From the NCBI RefSeq assembly GCF_001570865.1, contig NZ_BCSM01000001.1, positions 62,001 to 126,000 of the forward strand: a stretch of DNA of 64,000 nucleotides, given 5' to 3'. The notes under the pieces were generated by a model. The model was not told the DNA's origin. It searched no databases and worked only from the letters and a program-made list of their open reading frames with translations. This DNA comes from Rothia kristinae NBRC 15354. Its GTDB lineage: Bacteria; Actinomycetota; Actinomycetes; Actinomycetales; Micrococcaceae. Every line of letters begins with the position of its first letter. Position 1 is the first letter of the stretch. Position numbers and translations under genes: made by a program. Below are positions 18,296-24,998 of this stretch, piece after piece.

Positions 18296-18805
18296 TCAGC
18301 GGCGCAGGGCCTTCTCGGACAGGGAGCGGGGACCGCGGGAGACGCCGAGGGTCCCGGCGCGCACGATCTCGCGGATGCCGAAGGGCTCCAGGACCTCCAG
18401 CAGGGCCTCGAGCTTGCCGGCCGGTCCGGTGGCCTCGATGACCACGGATTCGGTGGAGACGTCCACCACGCGGGCGCGGAACAGCTCGGCGGCCTGGGTG
18501 ACCTGGGTGCGGGTCGCGGCGTCGGCGCGGACCTTGACCATCACGTGGTCCCGCTGCACCGAGGTCTCCGGGGGCAGCCGCACGACCTTCAGGACGTGGA
18601 TGAGCTTGTTCAGCTGCTTGGTGACCTGCTCCAGGAGGACCTCGTCGGCCTCGACGACCACGGTGATCCGGGAGATCCCGGGCACCTCGGTGCCCCCGAC
18701 GGCCAGCGAGTCGATGTTGAACTGTCGGCGGGCGAACAGCCCGGAGACCCGGGTCAGGACGCCGGGGGTGTCCTCCACGAGCACGGACAGGGTGTGGGCG
18801 GCCAT
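18296..18805 (-). CDS. ilvN: Acetolactate synthase small subunit
   Basis: Regulatory subunit of acetohydroxyacid synthase that confers valine feedback. The 169-residue protein has an N-terminal ACT domain (HTLSVLVEDTPGVLTRVSGLFARRQFNIDSLAVG) and the usual C-terminal regulatory domain (EATGPAGKLEALLEVLEPFGIREIVRAG). ATG at 18803-18805, six bases after the ilvB stop codon, which keeps the two subunits in step. Confidence 0.96.
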   Translation of the reverse strand: MAAHTLSVLVEDTPGVLTRVSGLFARRQFNIDSLAVGGTEVPGISRITVVVEADEVLLEQVTKQLNKLIHVLKVVRLPPETSVQRDHVMVKVRADAATRTQVTQAAELFRARVVDVSTESVVIEATGPAGKLEALLEVLEPFGIREIVRAGTLGVSRGPRSLSEKALRR

Positions 18806-18811
18806 GGGCGC

Positions 18812-20611
18812 TCAGTCCTCTCGGTTCCAGTCGGGTGAGGTGTCCTTGGCGATCTGGATCGCGTCGTTGGACACCCCGGCGGGCACCATCGGCCAGACCA
18901 TCGCGTCCGGGCTGACGGTGAAGTCCACGACGACGGGGCGGTCGTTGATCTCCAGGGCCCGGGCGATCGCCTCGTCCACCTGGTCGTCGCCTTCGCATCG
19001 GAAGCTGGCGCAGCCGTAGGCCTCGGCGAGCTTGACGAAGTCCGGGATGCGCCGGGAGGCGTGGCCGGTGTTCAGGTGGGTGTTGGAGTAGCGGCCGTCG
19101 TAGAACAGCGTCTGCCACTGCCGGACCATCCCCAGCGAGGAGTTGTTGATCACCGCGACCTTGATGGGGATGTCGTTCAGGGCGCAGGTGGCCAGCTCCT
19201 GGTTGGTCATCTGGAAGCAGCCGTCGCCGTCGATGGCCCACACCACCCGGTCCGGGCAGCCGACCTTGGCGCCCATCGCCGAGGGCACGGCGTAGCCCAT
19301 CGTGCCCAGGCCCGCGGAGTTGATCCACTGGTGCGGGCGCTGGTAGCCGATGAACTGCGCGGCCCACATCTGGTGCTGGCCCACCCCGGAGCAGTAGATG
19401 GCCTCGGGTCCGGTGAGCTCGCCGATGCGGCGGATGACGTGCTGGGGCGAGCCCAGCCCGTCCTCGGTGGGCACCCACCCCAGGGGGTACTCCTCCTTGA
19501 GCCGGTTCAGCACGGCCCACCAGTCCCCCAGGTCCGGGGTGCGCCCGGAGGTCTGCGCGCGGTAGGCCTCGATGAGGTCCGGCAGCACGGCCTTGAGGTC
19601 CCCCACGATGGGCACGTCCGCCCAGCGGATCTTGGAGATCTCCGCCGGGTCGATGTCCACGTGGATGACCTTGGCGTGCGGAGCGAAGGAGTCCAGCACG
19701 CCGGTGACCCGATCGTCGAAGCGCGCGCCGAGGGCCACCAGCAGATCGGCCTGCTGCATCGCGGTGACGGCGGGCACCGAGCCGTGCATCCCGGGCATGC
19801 CCAGATGGTGCGGGTCCGCGTCCGGGAAGGCCCCGCGGGCGGTGAGGGTGGTGACGACGGCGGCATCGGTGGCCGCAACGAGCTCGGCCAGCTCGGCCCC
19901 CGCATGCGAGCGCAGCATGCCTCCCCCGACGTACAGGACGGGGCGGCGGGCCTCGGCCAGCAGCTGCGCGGCCTCGCGGATCTGCTTGGCGTGGCCCTTG
20001 AGCACGGGGTGGTAGCCGCGCAGCTGCAGGGGCACGGGCCATTCGAAGTCCATCTGGCCCTGCTGGGCGTCCTTGGTGATGTCCACCAGCACCGGGCCCG
20101 GGCGCCCGGAGGCGGCAAGGTGGAACGCCTCGGCCAGCACCCGCGGGATGTCCTGGGCGCGGGTGGCCATGAAGGAGTGCTTGGTGATGGGCATGGTCAT
20201 CCCGACGATGTCCGCCTCCTGGAAGGCGTCCGTGCCGAGCACCGCGGAGGAGACCTGCCCCGTGATCGCGACCATCGGCACGGAGTCCATGTGGGCGTCG
20301 GCCAGCGGGGTGATGAGGTTGGTGGCCCCCGGCCCGCTGGTGGCGATGCACACCCCGACCCGGCCGGTGGCCAGGGCGTAGCCCTGCGCGGCGTGTCCGG
20401 CCGCCTGCTCGTGGCGGACCAGGATGTGATTGATGGACTCGGAGTCCAGCAGCGGGTCGTAGGTCGGCAGGATGGCCCCGCCGGGCAGGCCGAAGACGTC
20501 GGTGACCCCGAGCTCCTCGAGGGTGCGGATCACGGCCTGGGAGCCGGTCATGCGCTCGGGCGGGCGGGTCCCGGTCGGAGCGGTCGGGGTGGGTGAGGAG
20601 GCGGTGCTCAT
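18812..20611 (-). CDS. ilvB: Acetolactate synthase large subunit
   Basis: Thiamine-diphosphate enzyme that condenses pyruvate with pyruvate or 2-oxobutyrate. The 599-residue product has [20 protein letters not shown] and [21 protein letters not shown] (catalytic Glu) at the N-terminus. The ThDP/Mg motif is [41 protein letters not shown] near residues 465-505. ATG at 20609-20611 has GAGGA eight bases upstream; the ATG at 20626 is less likely. The long leader carries the attenuator described separately, and ilvN and ilvC follow in the operon. Confidence 0.95.
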   Translation of the reverse strand: MSTASSPTPTAPTGTRPPERMTGSQAVIRTLEELGVTDVFGLPGGAILPTYDPLLDSESINHILVRHEQAAGHAAQGYALATGRVGVCIATSGPGATNLITPLADAHMDSVPMVAITGQVSSAVLGTDAFQEADIVGMTMPITKHSFMATRAQDIPRVLAEAFHLAASGRPGPVLVDITKDAQQGQMDFEWPVPLQLRGYHPVLKGHAKQIREAAQLLAEARRPVLYVGGGMLRSHAGAELAELVAATDAAVVTTLTARGAFPDADPHHLGMPGMHGSVPAVTAMQQADLLVALGARFDDRVTGVLDSFAPHAKVIHVDIDPAEISKIRWADVPIVGDLKAVLPDLIEAYRAQTSGRTPDLGDWWAVLNRLKEEYPLGWVPTEDGLGSPQHVIRRIGELTGPEAIYCSGVGQHQMWAAQFIGYQRPHQWINSAGLGTMGYAVPSAMGAKVGCPDRVVWAIDGDGCFQMTNQELATCALNDIPIKVAVINNSSLGMVRQWQTLFYDGRYSNTHLNTGHASRRIPDFVKLAEAYGCASFRCEGDDQVDEAIARALEINDRPVVVDFTVSPDAMVWPMVPAGVSNDAIQIAKDTSPDWNRED

Positions 20612-20716
20612 TGCGTTCGTCCTCATTCTGTGGGTGGTCTTACCGGATGGTGCGTTCGGCCTTCGACCGCTGCTGTTCCTCGGCGGATGGGCCGGTGCGA
20701 CGGGCGGATCGCGAAA

Positions 20717-20748
20717 GACCCCTCGGCCCGGGTGCGGGGCGAGGGGTC
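20717..20748 (-). terminator. Attenuator terminator in the ilvB leader
   Basis: On the minus strand GACCCCTCG and CGAGGGGTC (9-bp stem, 20748-20717, with further pairing possible inside) are followed by TTTC, an intrinsic terminator 105 bases before the ilvB start. Its 5' arm, extended to CACGGACCCC (20752-20743), is exactly complementary to GGGGTCCGTG within the leader reading frame (20833-20824). The two pairings exclude each other. Confidence 0.8.
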
Positions 20749-20761
20749 CGTGTCAGCTGTT

Positions 20762-20797
20762 CGGCCGCCGCCCGACTCGGTGCGGCGGTGGCGGCCG
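20762..20797 (-). promoter_or_regulatory. Intermediate hairpin of the ilvB leader
   Basis: CGGCCGCC (20797-20790 on the minus strand) pairs with GGCGGCCG (20769-20762). The hairpin lies between the leader-peptide stop codon and the terminator. It may serve as a pause hairpin or be brought in line when the antiterminator forms. Confidence 0.45.
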
Positions 20798-20812
20798 GCA
20801 GGCTGCCGTCCT

Positions 20813-20920
20813 CTAGCGGACGCCACGGACCCCGCGCTCCGCCGGAATGAGCGGAATGCGTGCGTCCGTGAGGGCTGAGGATGCGCGGCGTGCCATGTGC
20901 TCCATACAACGCCGGGGCAT
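20813..20920 (-). CDS. ilvB leader peptide (attenuation)
   Basis: A 35-codon reading frame ends TAG at 20815-20813. Its last 20 residues are ALTDARIPLIPAERGVRGVR, with Leu, Ile, Leu, Ile, Val and Val close together. Both Ile codons are ATT (20855-20857 and 20846-20848), rare in this GC-rich genome. ATG codons at 20920, 20905 and 20896 are all in frame; the last has GGAG close by, so the true peptide may be 27 residues. Ribosome stalling at the Ile/Leu codons would leave GGGGTCCGTG (20833-20824) free to block the terminator. A ribosome reaching the stop codon would cover it. This is a classical control by charged branched-chain tRNAs. Confidence 0.75.
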   Translation of the reverse strand: MPRRCMEHMARRASSALTDARIPLIPAERGVRGVR

Positions 20921-20936
20921 CCAGGAGATCAAAAAC

Positions 20937-20953
20937 GTTTCATAATGTGAAAC
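20937..20953 (-). promoter_or_regulatory. Palindrome at the ilvB promoter
   Basis: GTTTCA-N5-TGAAAC is a perfect inverted repeat upstream of the leader peptide. Its centre on the minus strand contains CATTAT (20947-20942), the best -10 candidate, so a protein bound here would cover the promoter. No good -35 is seen. The binder is unknown; IclR-type regulators often use TTTC/GAAA palindromes, but the ndgR upstream repeat has a different sequence. Confidence 0.5.
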
Positions 20954-21036
20954 AGCCCTCCCGAGGCCCGCGCCGGGGGGGGTGACTCCGGGCGTCACCG
21001 GGGCACGGACCCCTCCCCTGCAGGGGCCGGCCCGTC

Positions 21037-21042
21037 TAGACT
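21037..21042 (+). promoter_or_regulatory. -10 element of a leaderless gene
   Basis: TAGACT ends seven bases before the ATG at 21050, with no ribosome-binding site between. This is the typical spacing of leaderless mRNAs in actinobacteria. The 12-bp palindrome CCCCTGCAGGGG (21015-21026) lies over the expected -35 region. Confidence 0.55.
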
Positions 21043-21049
21043 CGCAGAC

Positions 21050-21511
21050 ATGTCTCTCAGCGGACCCTCGGTCGCCCTGCAGGATCGCCTGCGCAGCATC
21101 TTCGATGCCCAGGTGATGAACTACGGCGCTTACAACCTGGTATGCACCCCGGGAGACGCCGCCTCCGCGACGGGGGGATCCCCCGCCGAGGAGCACGCCG
21201 CCGCCGGGCACTTCCTGGTGGGCTATCGGCGCGGACCCGCGGAGCTGATCATCGCCCCCTTCGACCCGAAGACCCTCGAACCGCTCGCCCCACCGATCGC
21301 CGTGGACAACACCAACATGCTGCGCGGCGAAGCGCTCACCGACCGCTCCATCCTGCTGGAGACCACCTCCGGGGCTCGATTCCGACTGGAGATCTCGCCG
21401 CTGATCGAGGTTCCCACCGCCGCCGGGAACGAGGTGCTGGAGCAGGAGGCCGACGTCGCGGACCTGCTGGAGTTCCTCGCCCAGCTGTTCGGCCCGGCCC
21501 AGCGACCCTGA
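21050..21511 (+). CDS. Conserved hypothetical protein, 153 aa
   Basis: Not recognised. The product is soluble and acidic. It starts MSLSGPSVALQDRLRSIFDAQVMNYGAYNLVC, then a disordered Gly/Ser/Ala stretch, then a beta-rich segment GHFLVGYRRGPAELIIAPFDPKTLEPLAPPIAVDNTNM, and ends in an acidic helix (EVLEQEADVADLLEFLAQLF). There is no signal peptide or membrane segment. Codon use is like its neighbours. It is transcribed alone, divergent from the ilvB leader and upstream of the tRNA-Lys pair. Apparently leaderless (TAGACT seven bases before ATG). Confidence 0.7.
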   Translation: MSLSGPSVALQDRLRSIFDAQVMNYGAYNLVCTPGDAASATGGSPAEEHAAAGHFLVGYRRGPAELIIAPFDPKTLEPLAPPIAVDNTNMLRGEALTDRSILLETTSGARFRLEISPLIEVPTAAGNEVLEQEADVADLLEFLAQLFGPAQRP

Positions 21512-21556
21512 GGTCGGGCCCTCCAGAGCCCTTGATACGCCCGCGTCGGGACGGAT

Positions 21557-21585
21557 TTGCCCGATGGCCGATCCCGGCGTAGAGT
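21557..21585 (+). promoter_or_regulatory. Promoter of the tRNA-Lys pair
   Basis: TTGCCC (21557-21562) and TAGAGT (21580-21585) with a 17-base spacer. Start would be near 21592, 58 bases before the first tRNA-Lys. Confidence 0.65.
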
Positions 21586-21649
21586 ATCCATTCGTTGCCG
21601 CGCGGTGCGGATGCCGACCGACCGGGTCGGAGCCGTCGCGCAGCGGTGA

Positions 21650-21725
21650 GCGCCTCTAGCTCAATTGGCAGAGCAATTGACTCTTAATCAATGGGTTCCG
21701 GGTTCGAGTCCCGGGGGGCGCACCA
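21650..21725 (+). tRNA. tRNA-Lys (CTT), copy 1
   Basis: Acceptor GCGCCTC with GGGGCGC, anticodon stem ATTGA/TCAAT, loop CTCTTAA with anticodon CTT, T-arm CCGGGTTCGAGTCCCGG. The CCA end is encoded here (21723-21725). Identical in its 73-nt body to copy 2, which lies exactly 120 bases further on. Confidence 0.96.
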
Positions 21726-21769
21726 GGCGGTGTCCGCGCGGACGCCGTCGACGATCGCCCTCAGGGCGA

Positions 21770-21842
21770 GCGCCTCTAGCTCAATTGGCAGAGCAATTGA
21801 CTCTTAATCAATGGGTTCCGGGTTCGAGTCCCGGGGGGCGCA
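21770..21842 (+). tRNA. tRNA-Lys (CTT), copy 2
   Basis: Same sequence as copy 1 through the discriminator A, but followed by CCG, so the CCA end must be added by the cell. A strong terminator follows ten bases later. Both copies are probably cut from one transcript. Confidence 0.96.
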
Positions 21843-21852
21843 CCGAGAAACG

Positions 21853-21893
21853 CGAGCAGGGGCCCGATCCGCCGAGGATCGGGCCCCTGCTCG
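21853..21893 (+). terminator. Terminator after the tRNA-Lys pair
   Basis: 18-bp perfect stem: CGAGCAGGGGCCCGATCC (21853-21870), loop GCCGA, complement 21876-21893. No T-run. The region also ends the convergent marR gene (stop codon 21934). Confidence 0.75.
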
Positions 21894-21933
21894 TCGGGTG
21901 TCACCCCTGACGGCCGTGCCATCCGGCCGTCGG

Positions 21934-22434
21934 CTAGCCCCGCGGCTCCGACGATGCCGGGGAGATCCCGGACACCAGCCCGGAGCCCTCGGCGCGCACG
22001 ACGTCCAGCGGCATGGTGTCGGTCTCGGACAGGTCGCGGATCACCTGCTCCAGCGCCTGGCGCAGCTCCTCGTGATCCAGCACGCCGGTGCCGGCCAGGT
22101 CGTGCTCGATCTCGGCGGCCTCCGCCAGCGCACGGCGACCTTTGTCCGTGAGAACCATCACGTAGCTGCGACGGTCCACCGCATTGCGCTCCCGAGCGAT
22201 GTGCCCGTGCGCCTCCAGGCGCGTGAGGGTCTTGCCCATGGTCTGGGCCTGAACGCCGACCTTGTGCGCCACCTGCGCCTGGGTCAGCCCGCCCTCGCGG
22301 CTGATCACGTCCAGGGCCATGACCCCCGCGTGGGTCAGTCCCAGCGCCTGCAGCTTGCGGTTCCAGTTGTACTCGAACATGCGCGCGGCCGTGGACATCA
22401 GGCGCGAGATCGACCATTCCCGGATTTGTGGCAT
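21934..22434 (-). CDS. MarR-family transcriptional regulator
   Basis: 166-residue winged-helix protein. The DNA-binding part is REGGLTQAQVAHKVGVQAQTMGKTLTRLEAHGHIARERNAVDRRSYVMVLTDKGRRAL (about residues 46-103), with the wing residues DRRS typical of MarR. It is divergent from bcp with 60 bases between, so it may control that peroxiredoxin; MarR proteins often respond to oxidants or phenolics. No cysteine that would suggest direct redox sensing is present. TATACT ends exactly seven bases before the ATG, so the mRNA looks leaderless. Confidence 0.88.
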   Translation of the reverse strand: MPQIREWSISRLMSTAARMFEYNWNRKLQALGLTHAGVMALDVISREGGLTQAQVAHKVGVQAQTMGKTLTRLEAHGHIARERNAVDRRSYVMVLTDKGRRALAEAAEIEHDLAGTGVLDHEELRQALEQVIRDLSETDTMPLDVVRAEGSGLVSGISPASSEPRG

Positions 22435-22441
22435 GCCCAGC

Positions 22442-22447
22442 AGTATA
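22442..22447 (-). promoter_or_regulatory. -10 element of leaderless marR
   Basis: Minus strand reads TATACT-GCTGGGC-ATG. The same GCTGGGC-ATG follows TAGAAT at the DUF3039 gene (48183-48168). No -35 match is visible, as is common for actinobacterial promoters. Confidence 0.6.
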
Positions 22448-22494
22448 GACTGTCGCTTTCACGCCATCCGAGCCCCCAGGAGGACCCCGCCGTC

Positions 22495-22974
22495 ATGACC
22501 GAGAGCCGTCGCCTGAGTCCCGGAGACCGGGCCCCCGAGTTCACCCTCCCCGACGCCGACGGGCACCCCGTGAGCCTGAGCGCACTGCGCGGGCAGCCCG
22601 TCGTCGTCTACTTCTACCCCCGCGCGGAGACCCCGGGGTGCACGACCCAGGCCTGCGATTTCCGCGACAGCCTCGCGGCACTGGGCGCGGCCGGCTACCG
22701 CGTCGTGGGCATCTCCCCCGATTCCCCGGCCAAGCTGCGCTCCTTCGCCGAGCACCACGACCTGGGATTCACCCTGCTCAGCGATGCCGACCACGCCGTG
22801 GCCGAGGCCTACGGCGCCTGGGGGGAGAAGACCAACTACGGACGCACCAGCGTGGGCCTGATCCGCTCCACCGTCGTCGTCGATGCCGAGGGCGCCGTGC
22901 GCCTGGCCCAGTACAACGTGCGGGCGAAAGGACACGTGGCCAGGCTGCGCCGCGAGCTCGGCCTGTCCGACTGA
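22495..22974 (+). CDS. bcp: Thioredoxin-dependent peroxiredoxin (BCP/PrxQ)
   Basis: Reduces hydrogen peroxide and organic peroxides using thioredoxin. The 159-residue protein has the PrxQ signature VVVYFYPRAETPGCTTQACDFRDSL with peroxidatic Cys49 and resolving Cys54 five residues apart, and later ISPDSPAKLRSFAEHHDLGFTLLSD. ATG at 22495 has AGGAGG upstream. Divergent from a MarR regulator. Length is normal. Confidence 0.93.
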   Translation: MTESRRLSPGDRAPEFTLPDADGHPVSLSALRGQPVVVYFYPRAETPGCTTQACDFRDSLAALGAAGYRVVGISPDSPAKLRSFAEHHDLGFTLLSDADHAVAEAYGAWGEKTNYGRTSVGLIRSTVVVDAEGAVRLAQYNVRAKGHVARLRRELGLSD

Positions 22975-23020
22975 ATACCCCGGGCGGGGGCCCTGCCGGA
23001 CCGCGGCGAGGCCGAGCCGG

Positions 23021-23026
23021 TAGACT
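23021..23026 (+). promoter_or_regulatory. -10 element of tRNA-Leu
   Basis: TAGACT lies 60 bases upstream of the tRNA-Leu, the same distance and nearly the same word as in the other tRNA promoters of this window. No matching -35 was found. Confidence 0.4.
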
Positions 23027-23086
23027 GCGAGGGCCGACCCCGGCCCCGCACCTCCCTCAACCGGGAGGACGCGCCGGGGCCAGCGA

Positions 23087-23168
23087 GCGCGAGTGGTGGA
23101 ACTGGCAGACACGCAGGATTTAGGTTCCTGTGCCCTGCGGCGTGCGGGTTCGAGTCCCGTCTCGCGCA
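23087..23168 (+). tRNA. tRNA-Leu (TAG)
   Basis: 82-nt class II tRNA: acceptor GCGCGAG with CTCGCGC, anticodon stem CAGGA/TCCTG, loop TTTAGGT with anticodon TAG, a variable arm, T-arm GCGGGTTCGAGTCCCGT. Discriminator A; CCA not encoded. Read into by the same strand as the next gene, 34 bases further on. Confidence 0.95.
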
Positions 23169-23202
23169 CCGGCACCCCGGTACCCCTGAGGAAGGAGCCC
23201 CC

Positions 23203-24801
23203 GTGAGCACGAGCCGTCGAGGATTCCTGGGCGGCTGCCTCGCCGCCGGGCTGGCGCTGAGCGGGTGCTCCGGGGAGGAGCCCTCCCCGGCGGCCAGCGC
23301 CTCGGCGGATCCGACGCGGCTGACCTTCGCCGACGCCGCCCCGGCCCCCAGCCTGGACCCCTCCACCGACGGCCGGCTGGAGACGGCGCGGATCAGCGCG
23401 CAGGTGCTGGAGCCGCTGGTGCGGGCCAACCCGGACACCGGGGAGGCCATGGCCCATCTGGCCGAGTCGTGGAAGATCTCCGGGGACGGGCTGACCTACA
23501 CCTTCCGCCTGCGCTCCTCCCCCCGATTCCACGACGGGCGGACCTTCGATGCCCAGGCCGTGCGGGCCAACGTCCTGCGCTGGGCGGAGGCGGCCCGCAC
23601 CCAGCACCACCCGCCCACGGCCTTCCAGACCGTGTTCCGGATGCCCGGCACCGCCGAGGCACCGGCCCTGTTCGCCGAGTGCACCGCCCCCGACGCCCGC
23701 ACCGTCGTCCTGCGGCTGAACCGCCGGCACCCGGCGCTGATCCGCGCCCTGACCCAGCCGGCCTTCGGCATCGCCTCCCCCGCCTCCTTCGCGGACGGGA
23801 AGGACCCCGGTGGGCACCCGGTGGGCACCGGGCCCTTCGTCTTCCAGCAGCGCGAGGACCAGACCGTGCGGCTGCGCCGCAACGAGGACTACTGGGGGGA
23901 CGCCCCACAGGTGCAGGAGCTGGTGTTCCCCACGGTCATCGGGGCCCAGACCCGCTACTACCGGCTGCTCACCGGCGAAGCCGATGCGATCGACCTGGTG
24001 GGCACGTCGGATTTCGTCAGTCTCGCCCGACGCGGCTACCAGATCCAGCAGCGGGACCCGTACAACCTGGCGTTCCTGGCGATCAACCAGCGACACCCGG
24101 TCTTCGCCAGCGTCCAGCTGCGCCGGGCCGCCGCCCACGCGATCAACCGGTCGGACATCGTGCGCTCCTACTACCCCGAGGGCACCGAGACCGCCAACGA
24201 CTTCACCCCCAAGCTCTTCGACGTCAGCGGCAGCGGCACCGGATCCGCCTACCGCTACGACCTCGGGCTGGCCCAGCGCCTCGTGCAGGCCTCGGACTAT
24301 GACGGCCGATCCCTGCGCTTCTGCTATCCCACCGACGTGTCCCTGCCGTACCTGCAGAAGCCGGAGGCGATCTACGCGCGGATCGCCGAGGGGCTGACCA
24401 AGGCGGGCTTCACGATCGAACCGGTGCCGATCCCCTGGTCCGAGGACTATCCGGCGCGCATCCACGCCGAGGACCCGGATCGGGCCCTGGCCCTGACCGG
24501 GATCATGGGCACCTACCGGGATCCGGACGCCTTTCTGGCCCCGCTGTTCTCCCGTCGCACCGATCTGCTCGGCGCGCAGGAGTCCGAGCTGTTCGAGGCC
24601 GTCGAGGACGCGGCCGGCCAGCAGGACGGGGACACCCGCAAGGACGCCTACCGGCGGATCAACGAGATGGTCTCCGAGACCGTGCCGGCGGTGCCGCTGG
24701 CCTATCCGATCTCCGCGGTCGCGCTGAGCTCGCGGGTCACCGGGTACCCGCTGGCCGCCACCGGCGTCGCCGAATTCGACCGGGTCACCCTCAGCGATTG
24801 A
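23203..24801 (+). CDS. ABC transporter solute-binding lipoprotein (family 5)
   Basis: 532-residue extracytoplasmic receptor of the oligopeptide/dipeptide/nickel type. The signal peptide has a twin-arginine MSTSRRGFLGG and a lipobox ALSGCSG with the lipidated cysteine at about residue 22. The mature part shows the family 5 segments LAESWKISGDGLTYTFRLRSSPRFHDGRTFDAQAV, GTGPFVF and LRRNEDYWGD. The ligand cannot be predicted. No permease or ATPase gene is nearby, so it is an orphan receptor. GTG start at 23203 with GAAGGAG seven bases upstream. It follows tRNA-Leu closely and ends in a hairpin. Confidence 0.88.
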   Translation: MSTSRRGFLGGCLAAGLALSGCSGEEPSPAASASADPTRLTFADAAPAPSLDPSTDGRLETARISAQVLEPLVRANPDTGEAMAHLAESWKISGDGLTYTFRLRSSPRFHDGRTFDAQAVRANVLRWAEAARTQHHPPTAFQTVFRMPGTAEAPALFAECTAPDARTVVLRLNRRHPALIRALTQPAFGIASPASFADGKDPGGHPVGTGPFVFQQREDQTVRLRRNEDYWGDAPQVQELVFPTVIGAQTRYYRLLTGEADAIDLVGTSDFVSLARRGYQIQQRDPYNLAFLAINQRHPVFASVQLRRAAAHAINRSDIVRSYYPEGTETANDFTPKLFDVSGSGTGSAYRYDLGLAQRLVQASDYDGRSLRFCYPTDVSLPYLQKPEAIYARIAEGLTKAGFTIEPVPIPWSEDYPARIHAEDPDRALALTGIMGTYRDPDAFLAPLFSRRTDLLGAQESELFEAVEDAAGQQDGDTRKDAYRRINEMVSETVPAVPLAYPISAVALSSRVTGYPLAATGVAEFDRVTLSD

Positions 24802-24810
24802 GCCCGCGCA

Positions 24811-24827
24811 CCCGGCCCAGGGCCGGG
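24811..24827 (+). terminator. Terminator after the solute-binding protein gene
   Basis: CCCGGCCC-A-GGGCCGGG hairpin nine bases past the stop codon, followed by CGCGTTCGATTT. Stem is short because the loop must take up inner bases. Confidence 0.5.
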
Positions 24828-24998
24828 CGCGTTCGATTTCCGCCCGCGCGGAGGGCTACGCTGAGGGGAGCCGAGGCCGTCCCGGAGGCTTGAGCGGTGC
24901 GCCCCGCGCATCGCGCGTCCGCCCCGCGGACGGCCCGCAGGCGCGGTCGCCGTCGGCCCCGCCTGCCGCACCGTCGAGCACAGGAGAACAGGACTGCC

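Larger units (their letters stand above)
21648..21844 (+). repeat. Tandem duplication of tRNA-Lys
   Basis: 77 identical bases, 21648-21724 and 21768-21844, spaced 120 bases start to start. Identity extends only two bases upstream of the tRNA and two bases past it. The 43-base spacer is not repeated, and the copies differ from the third base of CCA onward. Confidence 0.9.

Noticed and set aside
20627-20935. T-box riboswitch before ilvB
   Set aside because: No T-box sequence (AGGGTGGNACCGCG-like) was found; the leader-peptide attenuator explains the structures.
20813-21211. 132-codon minus-strand frame reaching into the gene at 21050
   Set aside because: Only its last 35 codons (20920-20813) make sense, as the ilvB leader peptide; the upstream part is antisense to the hypothetical gene and precedes the likely promoter.
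21648-21844. CRISPR or attachment-site duplication
   Set aside because: The 77-bp repeats are two complete tRNA-Lys genes, with no integrase, spacers or mobile genes nearby.
22459-24465. Open frame of 668 codons on the minus strand across bcp, tRNA-Leu and the solute-binding gene
   Set aside because: It crosses a tRNA gene and reads Gly/Gln/Val-rich shadow sequence; plus-strand genes there have clear family motifs.
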